The notes under the pieces were generated by a model. The model saw only the letters and a list, made by a program, of their open reading frames with translations, was not told the DNA's origin and ran no database searches. A program made the translations under genes and the position numbers. Shown here piece by piece: positions 7,784 through 16,539 of a stretch of DNA of 64,000 nucleotides. The stretch lies in assembly GCA_002709955.1 (NCBI GenBank), contig PAQY01000013.1, positions 124,001 to 188,000 of the forward strand, written 5' to 3'. Position 1 is the first letter of the stretch. Every line of letters begins with the position of its first letter. Origin of the DNA: Rhodospirillaceae bacterium (GTDB lineage Bacteria; Pseudomonadota; Alphaproteobacteria; UBA8366; Aestuariispiraceae).

Positions 7784-8419
7784 ATGACCGGAAAAATAGT
7801 GACCATTGCCCAACAAAAGGGCGGCGCTGGTAAGTCAACGCTTGCGGCCCATCTGGCCCTAGCCTGGGCCCTGAAAAAGAAATCTGTCGCCCTGGTTGAT
7901 ATTGATCCCCAGCAAAGCCTGGCGGCATGGTACGGACAGCGGGAAATCTCTCTGGGGGCGGATCAGACGCGCATCACCTTTGCGTCCGCAACAGGGTGGC
8001 GCGCCGCTGGCGTGGTCGAAAAACTGGCGAAAACCCACGATTATGTTCTGATCGACAGCCCGCCCCACGCTGATACTGATGCGCGTGTCGCGGTTCGGGC
8101 GGCGGATCTGGTCCTTGTCCCGGTCCAGCCCAGCCCATTGGATGTATGGGCCACATTGCCTACGTTGGAAATGGCTGTGAAGGAAAAGTCCGCGGTGCTG
8201 CTGGTGCTCAACAGGGTACCGCCACGGGCCAATCTGACGGCCCAGATGATCACCAAGCTGGGCGGGTATAAGGTGACTGTTGCGAAATCAACAATCGGCA
8301 ACCGTGTCGCCTTTGCCGATGCCATGGTCTCTGGCCGCACTGCGCTGGAAACAAAAGCATCGTCCGTTGCGGCGAAAGAATTGCGCGCCCTGGCCAATGA
8401 GTTGGCAAAAGCACTTTAA
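7784..8419 (+). CDS. Orphan ParA/MinD-type ATPase
   Basis: A 211-residue P-loop ATPase with the deviant Walker A KGGAGKST (12-19), Walker A' region LVDIDPQQS and Walker B LIDSPPHAD. It is short, lacking the N-terminal HTH of plasmid ParA, and resembles the compact ParA proteins used to position plasmids, flagella, carboxysomes or chemoreceptor arrays. No ParB or cargo gene is adjacent: upstream is the divergent EF-hand gene and downstream a convergent oxygenase sharing the stop-codon bases (TTAA, 8416-8419). Cargo is unknown. A GGAGAG site supports the ATG. Confidence 0.85.
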   Translation: MTGKIVTIAQQKGGAGKSTLAAHLALAWALKKKSVALVDIDPQQSLAAWYGQREISLGADQTRITFASATGWRAAGVVEKLAKTHDYVLIDSPPHADTDARVAVRAADLVLVPVQPSPLDVWATLPTLEMAVKEKSAVLLVLNRVPPRANLTAQMITKLGGYKVTVAKSTIGNRVAFADAMVSGRTALETKASSVAAKELRALANELAKAL

Positions 8420-9084
8420 AGCAAGGGCTGATCGGCCACGTTGCCTTGCAGTTTTTCCCGGGCAATGTTCCAGGCGATGCTGATCCGATGCCCGTCGCCC
8501 AGATAGGGGGTGACGTAATGCACGACAAAACTGGGGAACATCACCAATGTGCCGGGATCCAACGGCGGATAGATTTGTGATGTGACGCATCCGGGGGATG
8601 TCGGACAGCATTTCGCCACACGGGGATCCGTAATTCCCAGTGCCCCATTGAATTCGGCACGGTCCTTGGGATCAGGCGGCTCAAGGTGATACACAAGGCT
8701 CATTTCCGTGCGGCGATGGGCATGGGGCCCAATGAATTCGCCCTTGCGATACACGCTGGCCCAACAATCATCGATTTCTGCGGTTTTCGCCTTTGTAATC
8801 ATCTTGAAGGCCAGTTTTGCCCGTTCGTGCAGCAATGTCATGGCGGGGCAGGGCCAGGAGCCGATGTCGCGAACCTTAGCCCCCCCGGCACCGACCCAGC
8901 GATCCCCTTCGGCTTTCCGAAAGGCTTCTTCGCCAGCCAGCAGCTTTGGTCCGGCAACGGATCGGATCAGATCGTTATCAGGGAAAACAGCAAAATAGAC
9001 CATTGGGTCCATGTTTTGGATGCGCACGCCCTTTGGCCAAATTGGCACCGATATCGGCCCAATTTGGATATGTTCATTCAACAT
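8416..9084 (-). CDS. Putative 2OG-Fe(II) oxygenase
   Basis: A 222-residue protein resembling the 2OG-FeII_Oxy_5 group. It has a GPHAHRRTEMSLVYHL segment, where an Asp/His ligand motif would lie, an ITDPR segment and a C-terminal FPSFVVHYVTPY...HRISIAWNI block in which the His and the Arg match the second iron ligand and the 2-oxoglutarate anchor. The substrate is unknown. The ATG at 9084 is preferred over 9111. It is convergent with parA. The 290 bp upstream (9085-9374) are AT-rich and hold no recognisable gene. Confidence 0.65.
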   Translation of the reverse strand: MLNEHIQIGPISVPIWPKGVRIQNMDPMVYFAVFPDNDLIRSVAGPKLLAGEEAFRKAEGDRWVGAGGAKVRDIGSWPCPAMTLLHERAKLAFKMITKAKTAEIDDCWASVYRKGEFIGPHAHRRTEMSLVYHLEPPDPKDRAEFNGALGITDPRVAKCCPTSPGCVTSQIYPPLDPGTLVMFPSFVVHYVTPYLGDGHRISIAWNIAREKLQGNVADQPLL

Positions 9085-9374
9085 CAGGAATTTCCCCCCC
9101 GGGTAACCCAAATTTTTATTACAGTTTCACGAATTCGTGATCAGGGCAACTGTCCTGTGTAAAAATCAAGAAACAACAAAATCAAAACAGCCTTTATTTG
9201 GATATATTATTTAAGAAAGCGTTGTGAGCCTATTTTTAATACTACCAATGGAATAGTGTGATGAACCATGTTAGGCCTTTTATGCAGTCTGCTGATGTTT
9301 CATCCAGAATAGATCAGCCTTCAGGGTGTCCTGCGTATAAGGTTCATTGCTGTTTACTTTGAAAAGGGGGGTGC

Positions 9375-10301
9375 ATGAAAATCGTGCTGATCGGGATTCT
9401 TGGTCTGGGGGCGGTTCTGTTTGTGTTAGGCGTATTGCTGTGGACACCCGACAAGCCCCGCGCCGTGTTACAGGCGCAGTACCTGGAACAGTCGTCCGAT
9501 CTTATCGATGTGTTGGGGGTATCCCTGCATGTCAGAGATCGCGGCCCGCCGGACGGACCTGTTCTTATTATGATGCATGGATTTGGGTCCAGTTTGCATA
9601 CCTGGGACGCATGGGCGGAGGAATTGACGGATCGTTTTCGCGTCATTCGCTTTGATCTGCCAGGCAGTGGATTGTCCATGCCGGACCCGACTGGCAATTA
9701 TTCCGATTTCCGGACATTGGATATTCTAACCACCCTGATGGATCAGTTGGGGGTGGAAAAGGCAGCGATGATCGGCAATTCCATTGGGGGGCGATTGGCC
9801 TGGCAAATGGCTGCCAAATTTCCAGAACGGGTTACGAAGCTGGTTCTTATCTCGCCAGACGGATATGCCAGTCATGGATTTGACTATGGTAAGGCCCCGG
9901 ATGTTCCGCTGACAATTCATCTGATGCGGTATTTCCTGCCAAAATTTATGGTGAAAATGAACCTGCAGCCAGCATATGGCGATCCCAATCGGTTCAGCGC
10001 AGAAACGGTTGATCGATACTATGATTTAATGTTGGCCCCTGGATCGCGTCAGGCCCTGATCCATCGCATGGAACAAACCGTGCTGGTCGACCCTGATCCC
10101 CTATTGGCGACGATAGAGGTGCCCGTGTTGCTGGTGTGGGGCGAAAAGGATGCGATGATTCCGATATCCAATGCAGCAGATTATCAGCGGGTGTTGCGCA
10201 ACAGCACCTTGGTTCGGCTTGAAGGGCTGGGCCATGTACCGCAGGAGGAAGCGCCTGAAATATCCCTGCCGCCCGTCCGCGCATTTCTTGAGCCCGGGTA
10301 A
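9375..10301 (+). CDS. Alpha/beta hydrolase with N-terminal anchor
   Basis: A 308-residue hydrolase with an N-terminal membrane anchor or signal (residues 3-24). HGFGSS (68-73) is the oxyanion motif, GNSIGG holds the nucleophile Ser136, WGEKDAMIP gives the acid Asp, and LEGLGHVPQEEAPE gives the catalytic His, all spaced as in canonical single-domain lipases/esterases and haloperoxidase-like enzymes. The domain is probably periplasmic or membrane-tethered. The substrate cannot be predicted. A GGGGG-rich site precedes the ATG. Confidence 0.82.
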   Translation: MKIVLIGILGLGAVLFVLGVLLWTPDKPRAVLQAQYLEQSSDLIDVLGVSLHVRDRGPPDGPVLIMMHGFGSSLHTWDAWAEELTDRFRVIRFDLPGSGLSMPDPTGNYSDFRTLDILTTLMDQLGVEKAAMIGNSIGGRLAWQMAAKFPERVTKLVLISPDGYASHGFDYGKAPDVPLTIHLMRYFLPKFMVKMNLQPAYGDPNRFSAETVDRYYDLMLAPGSRQALIHRMEQTVLVDPDPLLATIEVPVLLVWGEKDAMIPISNAADYQRVLRNSTLVRLEGLGHVPQEEAPEISLPPVRAFLEPG

Positions 10302-10321
10302 GGATGATGTGTTTGCAATGC

Positions 10322-11773
10322 TTATTTTGCAGGGGTGCCGGATGGCGTATCGCGGCGGCGGGCGGCGGGGAAACTTAACGTTACCTTTGTGCCTTCACCG
10401 ACAGCGCTTTCAATCAGTATGGTTCCGTCATGATGGTCCATCAGGGCCTTTGTGATCGACAGGCCCAGCCCGACCCCATCAATGACGCCACCTTCGCTGC
10501 CCATACTGCCATGATTGCTGCCGCGTTCGAAGGCGTTTTGTATGCGGGGAAGGTCGTCTTTTGGAATGCCAATGCCGGTATCGCGCACAATGACATCCAC
10601 GCCGCCCTGGAGGCCTTCGTTCAATTGCAGTTCAATAAATCCGCCGCGTTGGGTGAATTTTATGGCATTGGTGACCAGGTTAATCATCATCTGTTTGATG
10701 GCATTGCGATCTGCGCACAGGACGGCATTCCGCAAGGGGGCATCGCGGTCAGGCTGAAGCAATGTCAGATTCTTCTGGGGCAGACCCAGGGACATCATGT
10801 CCGCCACTTCATCCAGAATGGGCCCTATTGGAAATTCTGTTTCGTGCAGCTCTGATTCACCCAATTCAATGCGCGATGTATCCAGGATTGAATTCACCAG
10901 CGATAAAAGGTGCATGCCGCTTAGATAGATATCTTCGGCATAATTTTTCGCCCGGTCGCTGACATCGCCTGCATAATTCAGTCGGATCATATCCGAAAAC
11001 CCGATTATGGCGTTCAGGGGGGTGCGTAGCTCGTGGCTCATCCCGGCCAGAAAGTTCGATTTCGCCTGACTGGCGCGTTCCGCCGCGACCCGCGCCTGCA
11101 GAAGCTTTTTCGAGGTATCCAACAAGGACATATTGGCCTCTGCCAACTTATCCAACTGGCGCATATGCCGCCATACGATAAAGCCTGAAGCGACCAGGAC
11201 CGCAACAACCAGAAGAACAAGGATTCTAAGCCCAACCAGGATTCGGTTCTGGGACTCCTGCCGTCGTTCTGCCATGTCTTGATTGATGCGCGATGCAAAG
11301 GACGCAAAGATGGCATCATATCCATTCAGATAGTGCAGTGCTTGCGCCGCCAGGGCAGGCACGTCTTGTGGCGGGGCGGTCCTCAGTTTTTCAATGATCG
11401 GGTCTGCGTTGCGGGTCGTTTCCTGAAGCAGCGACAGTTTTTCTGCAAATTCTCCATCGACATGCCCACGATAGGGCGGGCGCATCGGAAGACTGTTTAT
11501 CCGTTCGTATAGAATATCATACGACAAGACAGCGTCATCCACAGACGTATCAGGGTGGGAATGCGACAGCTCCGTCAGTGCAAATAGGACCTTCGTATAA
11601 TGCGTGCGCAACTGATAGGCGGCGATTGGGGCGCTTTCATAATTGATTTGTTGCAGGAAGATGCGTTGCGAAATCAGAACAATGAACAGACCAATCAAAA
11701 AGACGATGCAAACCGCCGTTGCGATTATAAAGGTCCGTGTGGAAACAATCCGGCCCGTTGGATTTTGGCTCAT
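10322..11773 (-). CDS. Orphan sensor histidine kinase
   Basis: A 483-residue membrane kinase: TM1 about 14-35, a periplasmic helical sensor region to about 177, TM2 about 178-201, a linker coiled coil, HisKA with phospho-acceptor His247 in GMSHELRTPLNAIIGFSD, and HATPase with N, G1 (DTGIGIPKDD) and G2 (GVGLGLSITKAL) boxes. There is no receiver domain and no response-regulator gene nearby. Its ATG overlaps the stop of the preceding SUOX-like exported protein (ATGA, 11770-11773), so the two are co-translated, implying that the exported protein is its periplasmic input partner. Confidence 0.9.
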   Translation of the reverse strand: MSQNPTGRIVSTRTFIIATAVCIVFLIGLFIVLISQRIFLQQINYESAPIAAYQLRTHYTKVLFALTELSHSHPDTSVDDAVLSYDILYERINSLPMRPPYRGHVDGEFAEKLSLLQETTRNADPIIEKLRTAPPQDVPALAAQALHYLNGYDAIFASFASRINQDMAERRQESQNRILVGLRILVLLVVAVLVASGFIVWRHMRQLDKLAEANMSLLDTSKKLLQARVAAERASQAKSNFLAGMSHELRTPLNAIIGFSDMIRLNYAGDVSDRAKNYAEDIYLSGMHLLSLVNSILDTSRIELGESELHETEFPIGPILDEVADMMSLGLPQKNLTLLQPDRDAPLRNAVLCADRNAIKQMMINLVTNAIKFTQRGGFIELQLNEGLQGGVDVIVRDTGIGIPKDDLPRIQNAFERGSNHGSMGSEGGVIDGVGLGLSITKALMDHHDGTILIESAVGEGTKVTLSFPAARRRDTPSGTPAK

Positions 11774-12285
11774 TGAAATGCAATCCGTTCAATCTGCCAG
11801 ACAGACCGGGCGGAATATTCCATTCCTCTGAGTTCAGAGTTGGAATCAAAGGGGTAGATCAGCCACAAAGGGCCTTTTTCCCGAATTGTCATAACGTTAC
11901 CATTTTTTGCCCAGGCTAGGATTGGATCATATTTCTCAATATCACTGATGGGCACTGCTACCTCATACCCATCCAGGGCGGTCACAAGCATGATTGTTCC
12001 CTGGGCCTCTGTTGCGGCAACCAATTTCGACAGCCGACACCCGGTGAATTCTGAAATTCCAACATCCCAAGGGGTGCTGGTCTTTATAGTGAATGTGTCC
12101 AGCTTCGCCAACATGGCGTGATCAAATACGGTCCTTTCACCCAGATTTTTATTGGTGATCCTGCCGTCGACCGTCAGAATAATTTTGCCCGTTGGTTCTG
12201 GTAAAGGGATATCGGCAAAAAGCTGCTGTAGCGGCACCAAAGTGAACAGCAGGACCGCAGAGAGAAAACACGCCACGTATTTCAT
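11770..12285 (-). CDS. SUOX-fold periplasmic protein, kinase partner
   Basis: A 171-residue exported protein with a signal peptide ending near residue 24 (LQQLFA-D). The mature part resembles the short oxidoreductase-molybdopterin-binding (sulfite-oxidase) domain: TSTPWDVGISEFTGCRLSKLV, a VTALDGYEVAVPISDI block and KGPLWLIYPFD followed by SVWQIERI. The usual molybdenum-ligating Cys and cofactor residues of sulfite oxidase are not evident, so it is more likely a ligand-binding or sensory version. It overlaps the histidine kinase start and follows mesaconyl-CoA hydratase by 16 bp, so it may be co-transcribed with the mcl/mch genes. Confidence 0.7.
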   Translation of the reverse strand: MKYVACFLSAVLLFTLVPLQQLFADIPLPEPTGKIILTVDGRITNKNLGERTVFDHAMLAKLDTFTIKTSTPWDVGISEFTGCRLSKLVAATEAQGTIMLVTALDGYEVAVPISDIEKYDPILAWAKNGNVMTIREKGPLWLIYPFDSNSELRGMEYSARSVWQIERIAFQ

Positions 12286-12301
12286 CGAAATCTCCCAAAT
12301 G

Positions 12302-13390
12302 TTACCGTCTGGGCAGGATTACAGTGTAATCTAACGTTAGGACAAGATTATCCCCGGCAGTCTGAAACTCTGTGCAGGGTTCATTTTTGATCGCTCTTGT
12401 TACCAGCCGCAAGGCCCCAATATCGGACCGATTTTGCAAGGCAATACATTCCGTTATCTCGGTCCAGGCATACAGCGTATCCCCGGCATGGACGGGTGCT
12501 GAATGGCGCCCCGCATTGATCGCCGTTACGATGCAGGCATTTGCCAGACCGTTATAGGATAGCGCCCGGGCAAGGGCGATAACGTGCCCCCCGTAAACCA
12601 GGCGTTGACCACCGGCGCTGTCTTTCATCTTCAAGCCATCGAAATGAACCCGCGCTGCATTCCGGTACAGCCTGGTTGCGGTCATGTGTTCCGTATTCTC
12701 AACAGTGACGCCATCGATATGGTCGATTTTTTCACCTACCTGATACTCTTCCCACCGATAGGGGGATCCAGTGCGCAGATCGTTCCAGTTGCGGTTTAAT
12801 CTGTGCGGCGGAACAGTGATGGGATGAACCTGGTCGGGCAGGTCCGGCACATGGGAGATATGCGTCCGAGTGTTCGGATCTCGCTTCGGAATCAAGACCC
12901 ATCGAATGAACCGAAGTATTGGGACATCACGATGATCCAATCCTTCCGTCATGACATAGACGATGCCGCTATCGCCCGATGATGTTTCACGCAAACCAAT
13001 AACCCGCGATCGCGCAGAAAGCGTTTCACCTACAAAAACCTGTGCCAGGAAATCACACCCGGCATAGCCCAGATTAGCCCTGGCATTGCGGGAAATGTCG
13101 GCGACCGACAGACCAAACACGGCATTGAACAGAAATATGTCATCAATGGGCGCTGTGTTATAGCCGACATCGCGCGCAAACTGATTTGATGTCTGCAGCG
13201 TGAACCGGTTGCCGGTCAGGGCATGATACAGCGCGATATCGCCATCGGAAATTGTCCGGGGGGCAGCATGGATGATCACTTCATCCAGCGTGAAATCTTC
13301 AAAAAACCGCCCATCGGAGGATTTGGATCCTTCTGTGCCGGTGCGGGGCCGGGAAGAAACCGATGGTAACATTCGAGCATTCTCCTGCAT
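12302..13390 (-). CDS. mch: Mesaconyl-CoA (beta-methylmalyl-CoA) hydratase
   Basis: A 362-residue double-hotdog MaoC-type hydratase. Two related halves are visible: FFEDFTLDEVIIHAAPRTIS...DIALYHALTGNRF and RWEEYQVGEKIDHIDG...YGGHVIALARALSYNG. Length and architecture match mesaconyl-CoA hydratase of the ethylmalonyl-CoA pathway, which interconverts mesaconyl-C1-CoA and beta-methylmalyl-CoA. The gene immediately upstream in the same direction encodes a malyl-CoA lyase/thioesterase family protein, the next step of the pathway, which supports the call. A general enoyl-CoA hydratase is the alternative. Confidence 0.8.
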   Translation of the reverse strand: MQENARMLPSVSSRPRTGTEGSKSSDGRFFEDFTLDEVIIHAAPRTISDGDIALYHALTGNRFTLQTSNQFARDVGYNTAPIDDIFLFNAVFGLSVADISRNARANLGYAGCDFLAQVFVGETLSARSRVIGLRETSSGDSGIVYVMTEGLDHRDVPILRFIRWVLIPKRDPNTRTHISHVPDLPDQVHPITVPPHRLNRNWNDLRTGSPYRWEEYQVGEKIDHIDGVTVENTEHMTATRLYRNAARVHFDGLKMKDSAGGQRLVYGGHVIALARALSYNGLANACIVTAINAGRHSAPVHAGDTLYAWTEITECIALQNRSDIGALRLVTRAIKNEPCTEFQTAGDNLVLTLDYTVILPRR

Positions 13391-13513
13391 GGATGAGAGA
13401 AGCGGCGAAAAAGCACGGACAAGCCACGGTACCGTCTGACGACAGAAAAGTGCCTGCCCCTAATTATTTAATTCATCCGGTCCGGGGCCCGGCTTGGTCG
13501 GATTCACGTATAA

Positions 13514-14398
13514 TTACTCCATTTCTGTCGACAGGTCTTTAATCATCTGTGCCAGGGTCAGGATGCGTCGTGCGTTTTCAACATGCAGATTTTCCACAAG
13601 TTTCCCATCCAACACGACAACGCCTTTCCCTTCTGACTGGGCTTCTTCAAAGGCGGCAATAATCTGACGACTGTATTCAACTTCCTGATCACTGGGGCCA
13701 AAGGTTTCATTGGCCTGATCAATCGTCTTTGGGTGGATCAGCGTTTTCCCATCAAAGCCCAATTCCAGTCCTTGCCGACAATTTTGGGTGAAGCCTTCAT
13801 CGTCGGACAGGTCCAGATGCACACCGTCCAATGCAGCCAGACCATAGGCACGCGCCACCAGAATAACATGGTTCAGGCTGGTCATGAATGGCAGGCGCTG
13901 TGGCGTGTGAAGGCAATGCAGTTCTTTCGCCAGATCCGATGTGCCCATCACAAACCCGGCCATGCGGGGGGAGGCTGCGGCAATCTCTTCGGCATGAAGC
14001 ACACCCATGGGCGTTTCAATCATACACCAGACAGCCAGATCAGCAGGACCGCCTGCTGCATCCAAAATTGACAGCGCCTTGCGCACCGCGTCTGCGCTTT
14101 CGACTTTTGGCAGCAAAATACCATCCGCACCACATGTCGCCAGATCGGCCAGGTCCTGTCGTCCCCATGGGGCATCCAATGCGTTGACGCGCACCAGAAT
14201 TTCGCGCTTTCCATATCCGCCTTCCGCCAGCGCGGTCGCGATATTGGTACGAGCGGCATCCTTGGCATCCGGCGCGACGGCATCTTCCAAATCCAGGATC
14301 AGCACGTCTGCCATCAGTGTGCGCCCCTTTTCCAGGGCACGCGGATTGGATCCCGGCATGTATAAAGCGGATCGACGGGGGCGGGCAGATGCAGGCAT
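13514..14398 (-). CDS. HpcH/HpaI-CitE-type malyl-CoA lyase or thioesterase
   Basis: A 294-residue CoA-ester lyase family protein. RRSALYMPGSNPRALEK, ILDLEDAV with the metal-binding acidic residues, VRVNALD, LLPKVESAD, MIETPMGVLHAEEIA and GFDGKTLIHPKTID are characteristic. The LYMPGSNPRALEK form and the length are closer to the (3S)-malyl-CoA thioesterase (Mcl2) branch than to Mcl1 lyase, but this cannot be settled by eye. It lies 123 bp upstream of mesaconyl-CoA hydratase on the same strand, so a role in the ethylmalonyl-CoA pathway (release of glyoxylate plus propionyl-CoA, or malate) is likely. Confidence 0.82.
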   Translation of the reverse strand: MPASARPRRSALYMPGSNPRALEKGRTLMADVLILDLEDAVAPDAKDAARTNIATALAEGGYGKREILVRVNALDAPWGRQDLADLATCGADGILLPKVESADAVRKALSILDAAGGPADLAVWCMIETPMGVLHAEEIAAASPRMAGFVMGTSDLAKELHCLHTPQRLPFMTSLNHVILVARAYGLAALDGVHLDLSDDEGFTQNCRQGLELGFDGKTLIHPKTIDQANETFGPSDQEVEYSRQIIAAFEEAQSEGKGVVVLDGKLVENLHVENARRILTLAQMIKDLSTEME

Positions 14399-14486
14399 TT
14401 ACACTCTCCTGTAGGGGGATTTCCACTAGCCGGAATGTATTTCATTTTTAAAGAGGGTTAAAATCTTTTCTGTGCGCCGCATGGCA

Positions 14487-15431
14487 TCACTGTTTTTCCA
14501 GCCCGTCGCGACGTGTTTTCAGGCGTGCCAGATTCTCGCGCCAGGTCAGCAATAAGGCACCGCAGACGATCAGGCCCGCCCCAACCAGGCTGTAAAGGCC
14601 GGGAACCTCATTAAACACAATCCAGCCGTAAACGCTGGCAAAAATCAGTGTTGTATAGAAGAAAGGGGCCGCAACATTCGCTTCCGCCATGGCGATCCCT
14701 TTCAGGAACAGGGATTGCGCAGATACCATGATGACGCCCAAGGCGACCAGCATGACCCATTGTGTGGGGGTGGGTGCCTTCCAGAAGAAAATCACTGCAA
14801 TGCTGATAATCAGGGCCGCGACGCCATTATTGATTGCCAGAATCTTCAACGGTCTTTCACGCCCACTCAGCAACTTGATGAAAATCAGTTCTGCGCCTAG
14901 AAATGCGGCTGCGGATAGCGCGATCAGGGCGGCGGGTTGGAACGTATCCAGCCCGGGCCGGGTCAAGACCATGGCCCCCACAAAGGCAATGCCCGCCGCC
15001 AGCCAACGCCAGGGGCCGATGATTTCCCGCAGGAAAATGATCGCAAAAATCATGCTGAACAGGGGGCTCAGGAAGCTGATAGCGGTTGCATCGGTCAACA
15101 CCATTAACCCGGCGGCGGCGAACATGCCGATCACCCCGCCCAGCCCCAAGAGAATACGTCCCATATGCAACAGCCAGGGTGCATCGTTCACGGTAACACC
15201 GCGCATCACCGCGATGGGGACGATGGTGCAGGCCCCAAAAAAGAACCGGGCCCAGGAAACCTGAACGGGATGCAGCGCCGCCTCTCCCGCGATTTGTGGG
15301 CCCAGAGCACGGGCGATCAATGTTGTCATCGCCACCAGGACGCAACACAGAACGATATAGGCCGCGCCCTGCACATTGTTGGGGGCGGGCACTGTGAAGG
15401 CATTGGACTGGCTTGGCACCGAAAGGAACAC
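14487..15431 (-). CDS. EamA/DMT-family transporter
   Basis: A 314-residue inner-membrane protein with about ten hydrophobic helices arranged as two EamA repeats; each repeat ends in a short cytoplasmic Glu-containing loop (FLREIIGPWRW in the first, FNEVPGLYSLVGAGLIV in the second). The drug/metabolite transporter superfamily exports or imports amino acids, nucleotides and other metabolites; the substrate cannot be inferred. It lies 88 bp upstream of the malyl-CoA lyase/thioesterase gene in the same direction and could share a transcript. Confidence 0.88.
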   Translation of the reverse strand: MFLSVPSQSNAFTVPAPNNVQGAAYIVLCCVLVAMTTLIARALGPQIAGEAALHPVQVSWARFFFGACTIVPIAVMRGVTVNDAPWLLHMGRILLGLGGVIGMFAAAGLMVLTDATAISFLSPLFSMIFAIIFLREIIGPWRWLAAGIAFVGAMVLTRPGLDTFQPAALIALSAAAFLGAELIFIKLLSGRERPLKILAINNGVAALIISIAVIFFWKAPTPTQWVMLVALGVIMVSAQSLFLKGIAMAEANVAAPFFYTTLIFASVYGWIVFNEVPGLYSLVGAGLIVCGALLLTWRENLARLKTRRDGLEKQ

Positions 15432-15558
15432 TCTTTAAGAACAGAGGGTAGGATTGCAGCGCAATGATAGGAATGGGTTTCCTGCTTTGCAACGTCGCGG
15501 GTTGCTTTTCTTGTCAGGAATTGTCTGTAACCCAAATTTTAACGGTGCGTGAGGCATT

Positions 15559-16416
15559 ATGGCTATTCTATCCATTCAATCGCATGTCGCATACGGCCAT
15601 GTCGGAAATTCTGCTGTCACGTTTCCACTTCAACGATTGGGGCGAGAGGTCTGGGCGGTTCATACGGTTATGTTCGCCGCCCATGCGGGCTATGGCCCCC
15701 CAAAAGGCCCGGTATTTTCGGCGCAAATCGTTCGGGATGTCGTTTCGGGGCTGGAACAGTTGCAGGTTTTGCCCCGATGCAAGGCAATCTTGAGCGGTTA
15801 TCTGGGGGATGCCGATCTGGGGGCGGCGGTGCTGGATGCCGTCGCAACGGTCAAGCAGGCCAATCCATACGCCTTATACTGTTGTGATCCAGTCATGGGC
15901 GATGCTGCGCCCGGCATTTATGTGCGCGACAATATTCCAGCCTTTATGAAACAGCACGCCATACCCGCAGCCGATATTGCGACCCCGAATGTGTTTGAAT
16001 TGACCCTTTTGACCGGTATCAAGGTGACAGATATTGCGTCCGCCATGGCCGCGTGTCAGGCGCTTTTGGCCATGGGCCCTAAATTGGTGCTGTTGACCAG
16101 CCTGGAAGGACATCAGACCCCGCCGGACCATATCGAAATGCTGGTTGCGACGCAACAGGCCGCATGGTTGGTTTCGACACCGAAACTGGACCTGGATCCT
16201 GCCCCAAATGGGGCGGGGGACCTGACTGCCGCGCTTTTTCTGGCGTTTTATCTGGAAAATCAACAGGCCGATACCGCTTTGGCGCGAACCGCTGCTGCGG
16301 TGCATGCCGTCTTTGGTGCAACCCAGGCGGCAGGGACGCGGGAATTGGCTTTACTAGACGCGCAGGATGATATTTTGCGCCCAAAACAGCTTTTTCATGC
16401 CAGAATGATTAAGTGA
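15559..16416 (+). CDS. pdxY: Pyridoxal kinase
   Basis: A 285-residue ribokinase-like enzyme that phosphorylates pyridoxal in the vitamin B6 salvage pathway. ILSIQSHVAYGHVGNSAVTFPLQ is reduced here to its core SHVAYGHVGNSA, the pyridoxal-binding N-terminus; YCCDPVMGD and TPNVFELTLLTG are the central signatures, and PNGAGDLTAALFLA near the C-terminus holds the catalytic Asp. A GTGAGG site precedes the ATG. It is divergent from the DMT transporter. Several PLP enzymes and pdxJ are also in this region but not in one operon. Confidence 0.93.
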   Translation: MAILSIQSHVAYGHVGNSAVTFPLQRLGREVWAVHTVMFAAHAGYGPPKGPVFSAQIVRDVVSGLEQLQVLPRCKAILSGYLGDADLGAAVLDAVATVKQANPYALYCCDPVMGDAAPGIYVRDNIPAFMKQHAIPAADIATPNVFELTLLTGIKVTDIASAMAACQALLAMGPKLVLLTSLEGHQTPPDHIEMLVATQQAAWLVSTPKLDLDPAPNGAGDLTAALFLAFYLENQQADTALARTAAAVHAVFGATQAAGTRELALLDAQDDILRPKQLFHARMIK

Positions 16417-16539
16417 TGATTTTTGTTAACCTTAATTTAATCGGGGGCATTGCAAAACCGGCACAATATGCGAAACATTCCGGGTGAACAATGTCGTGCG
16501 CTGGATGGGGCGATGGGCGCGGACAAAGGACAGTAAACA

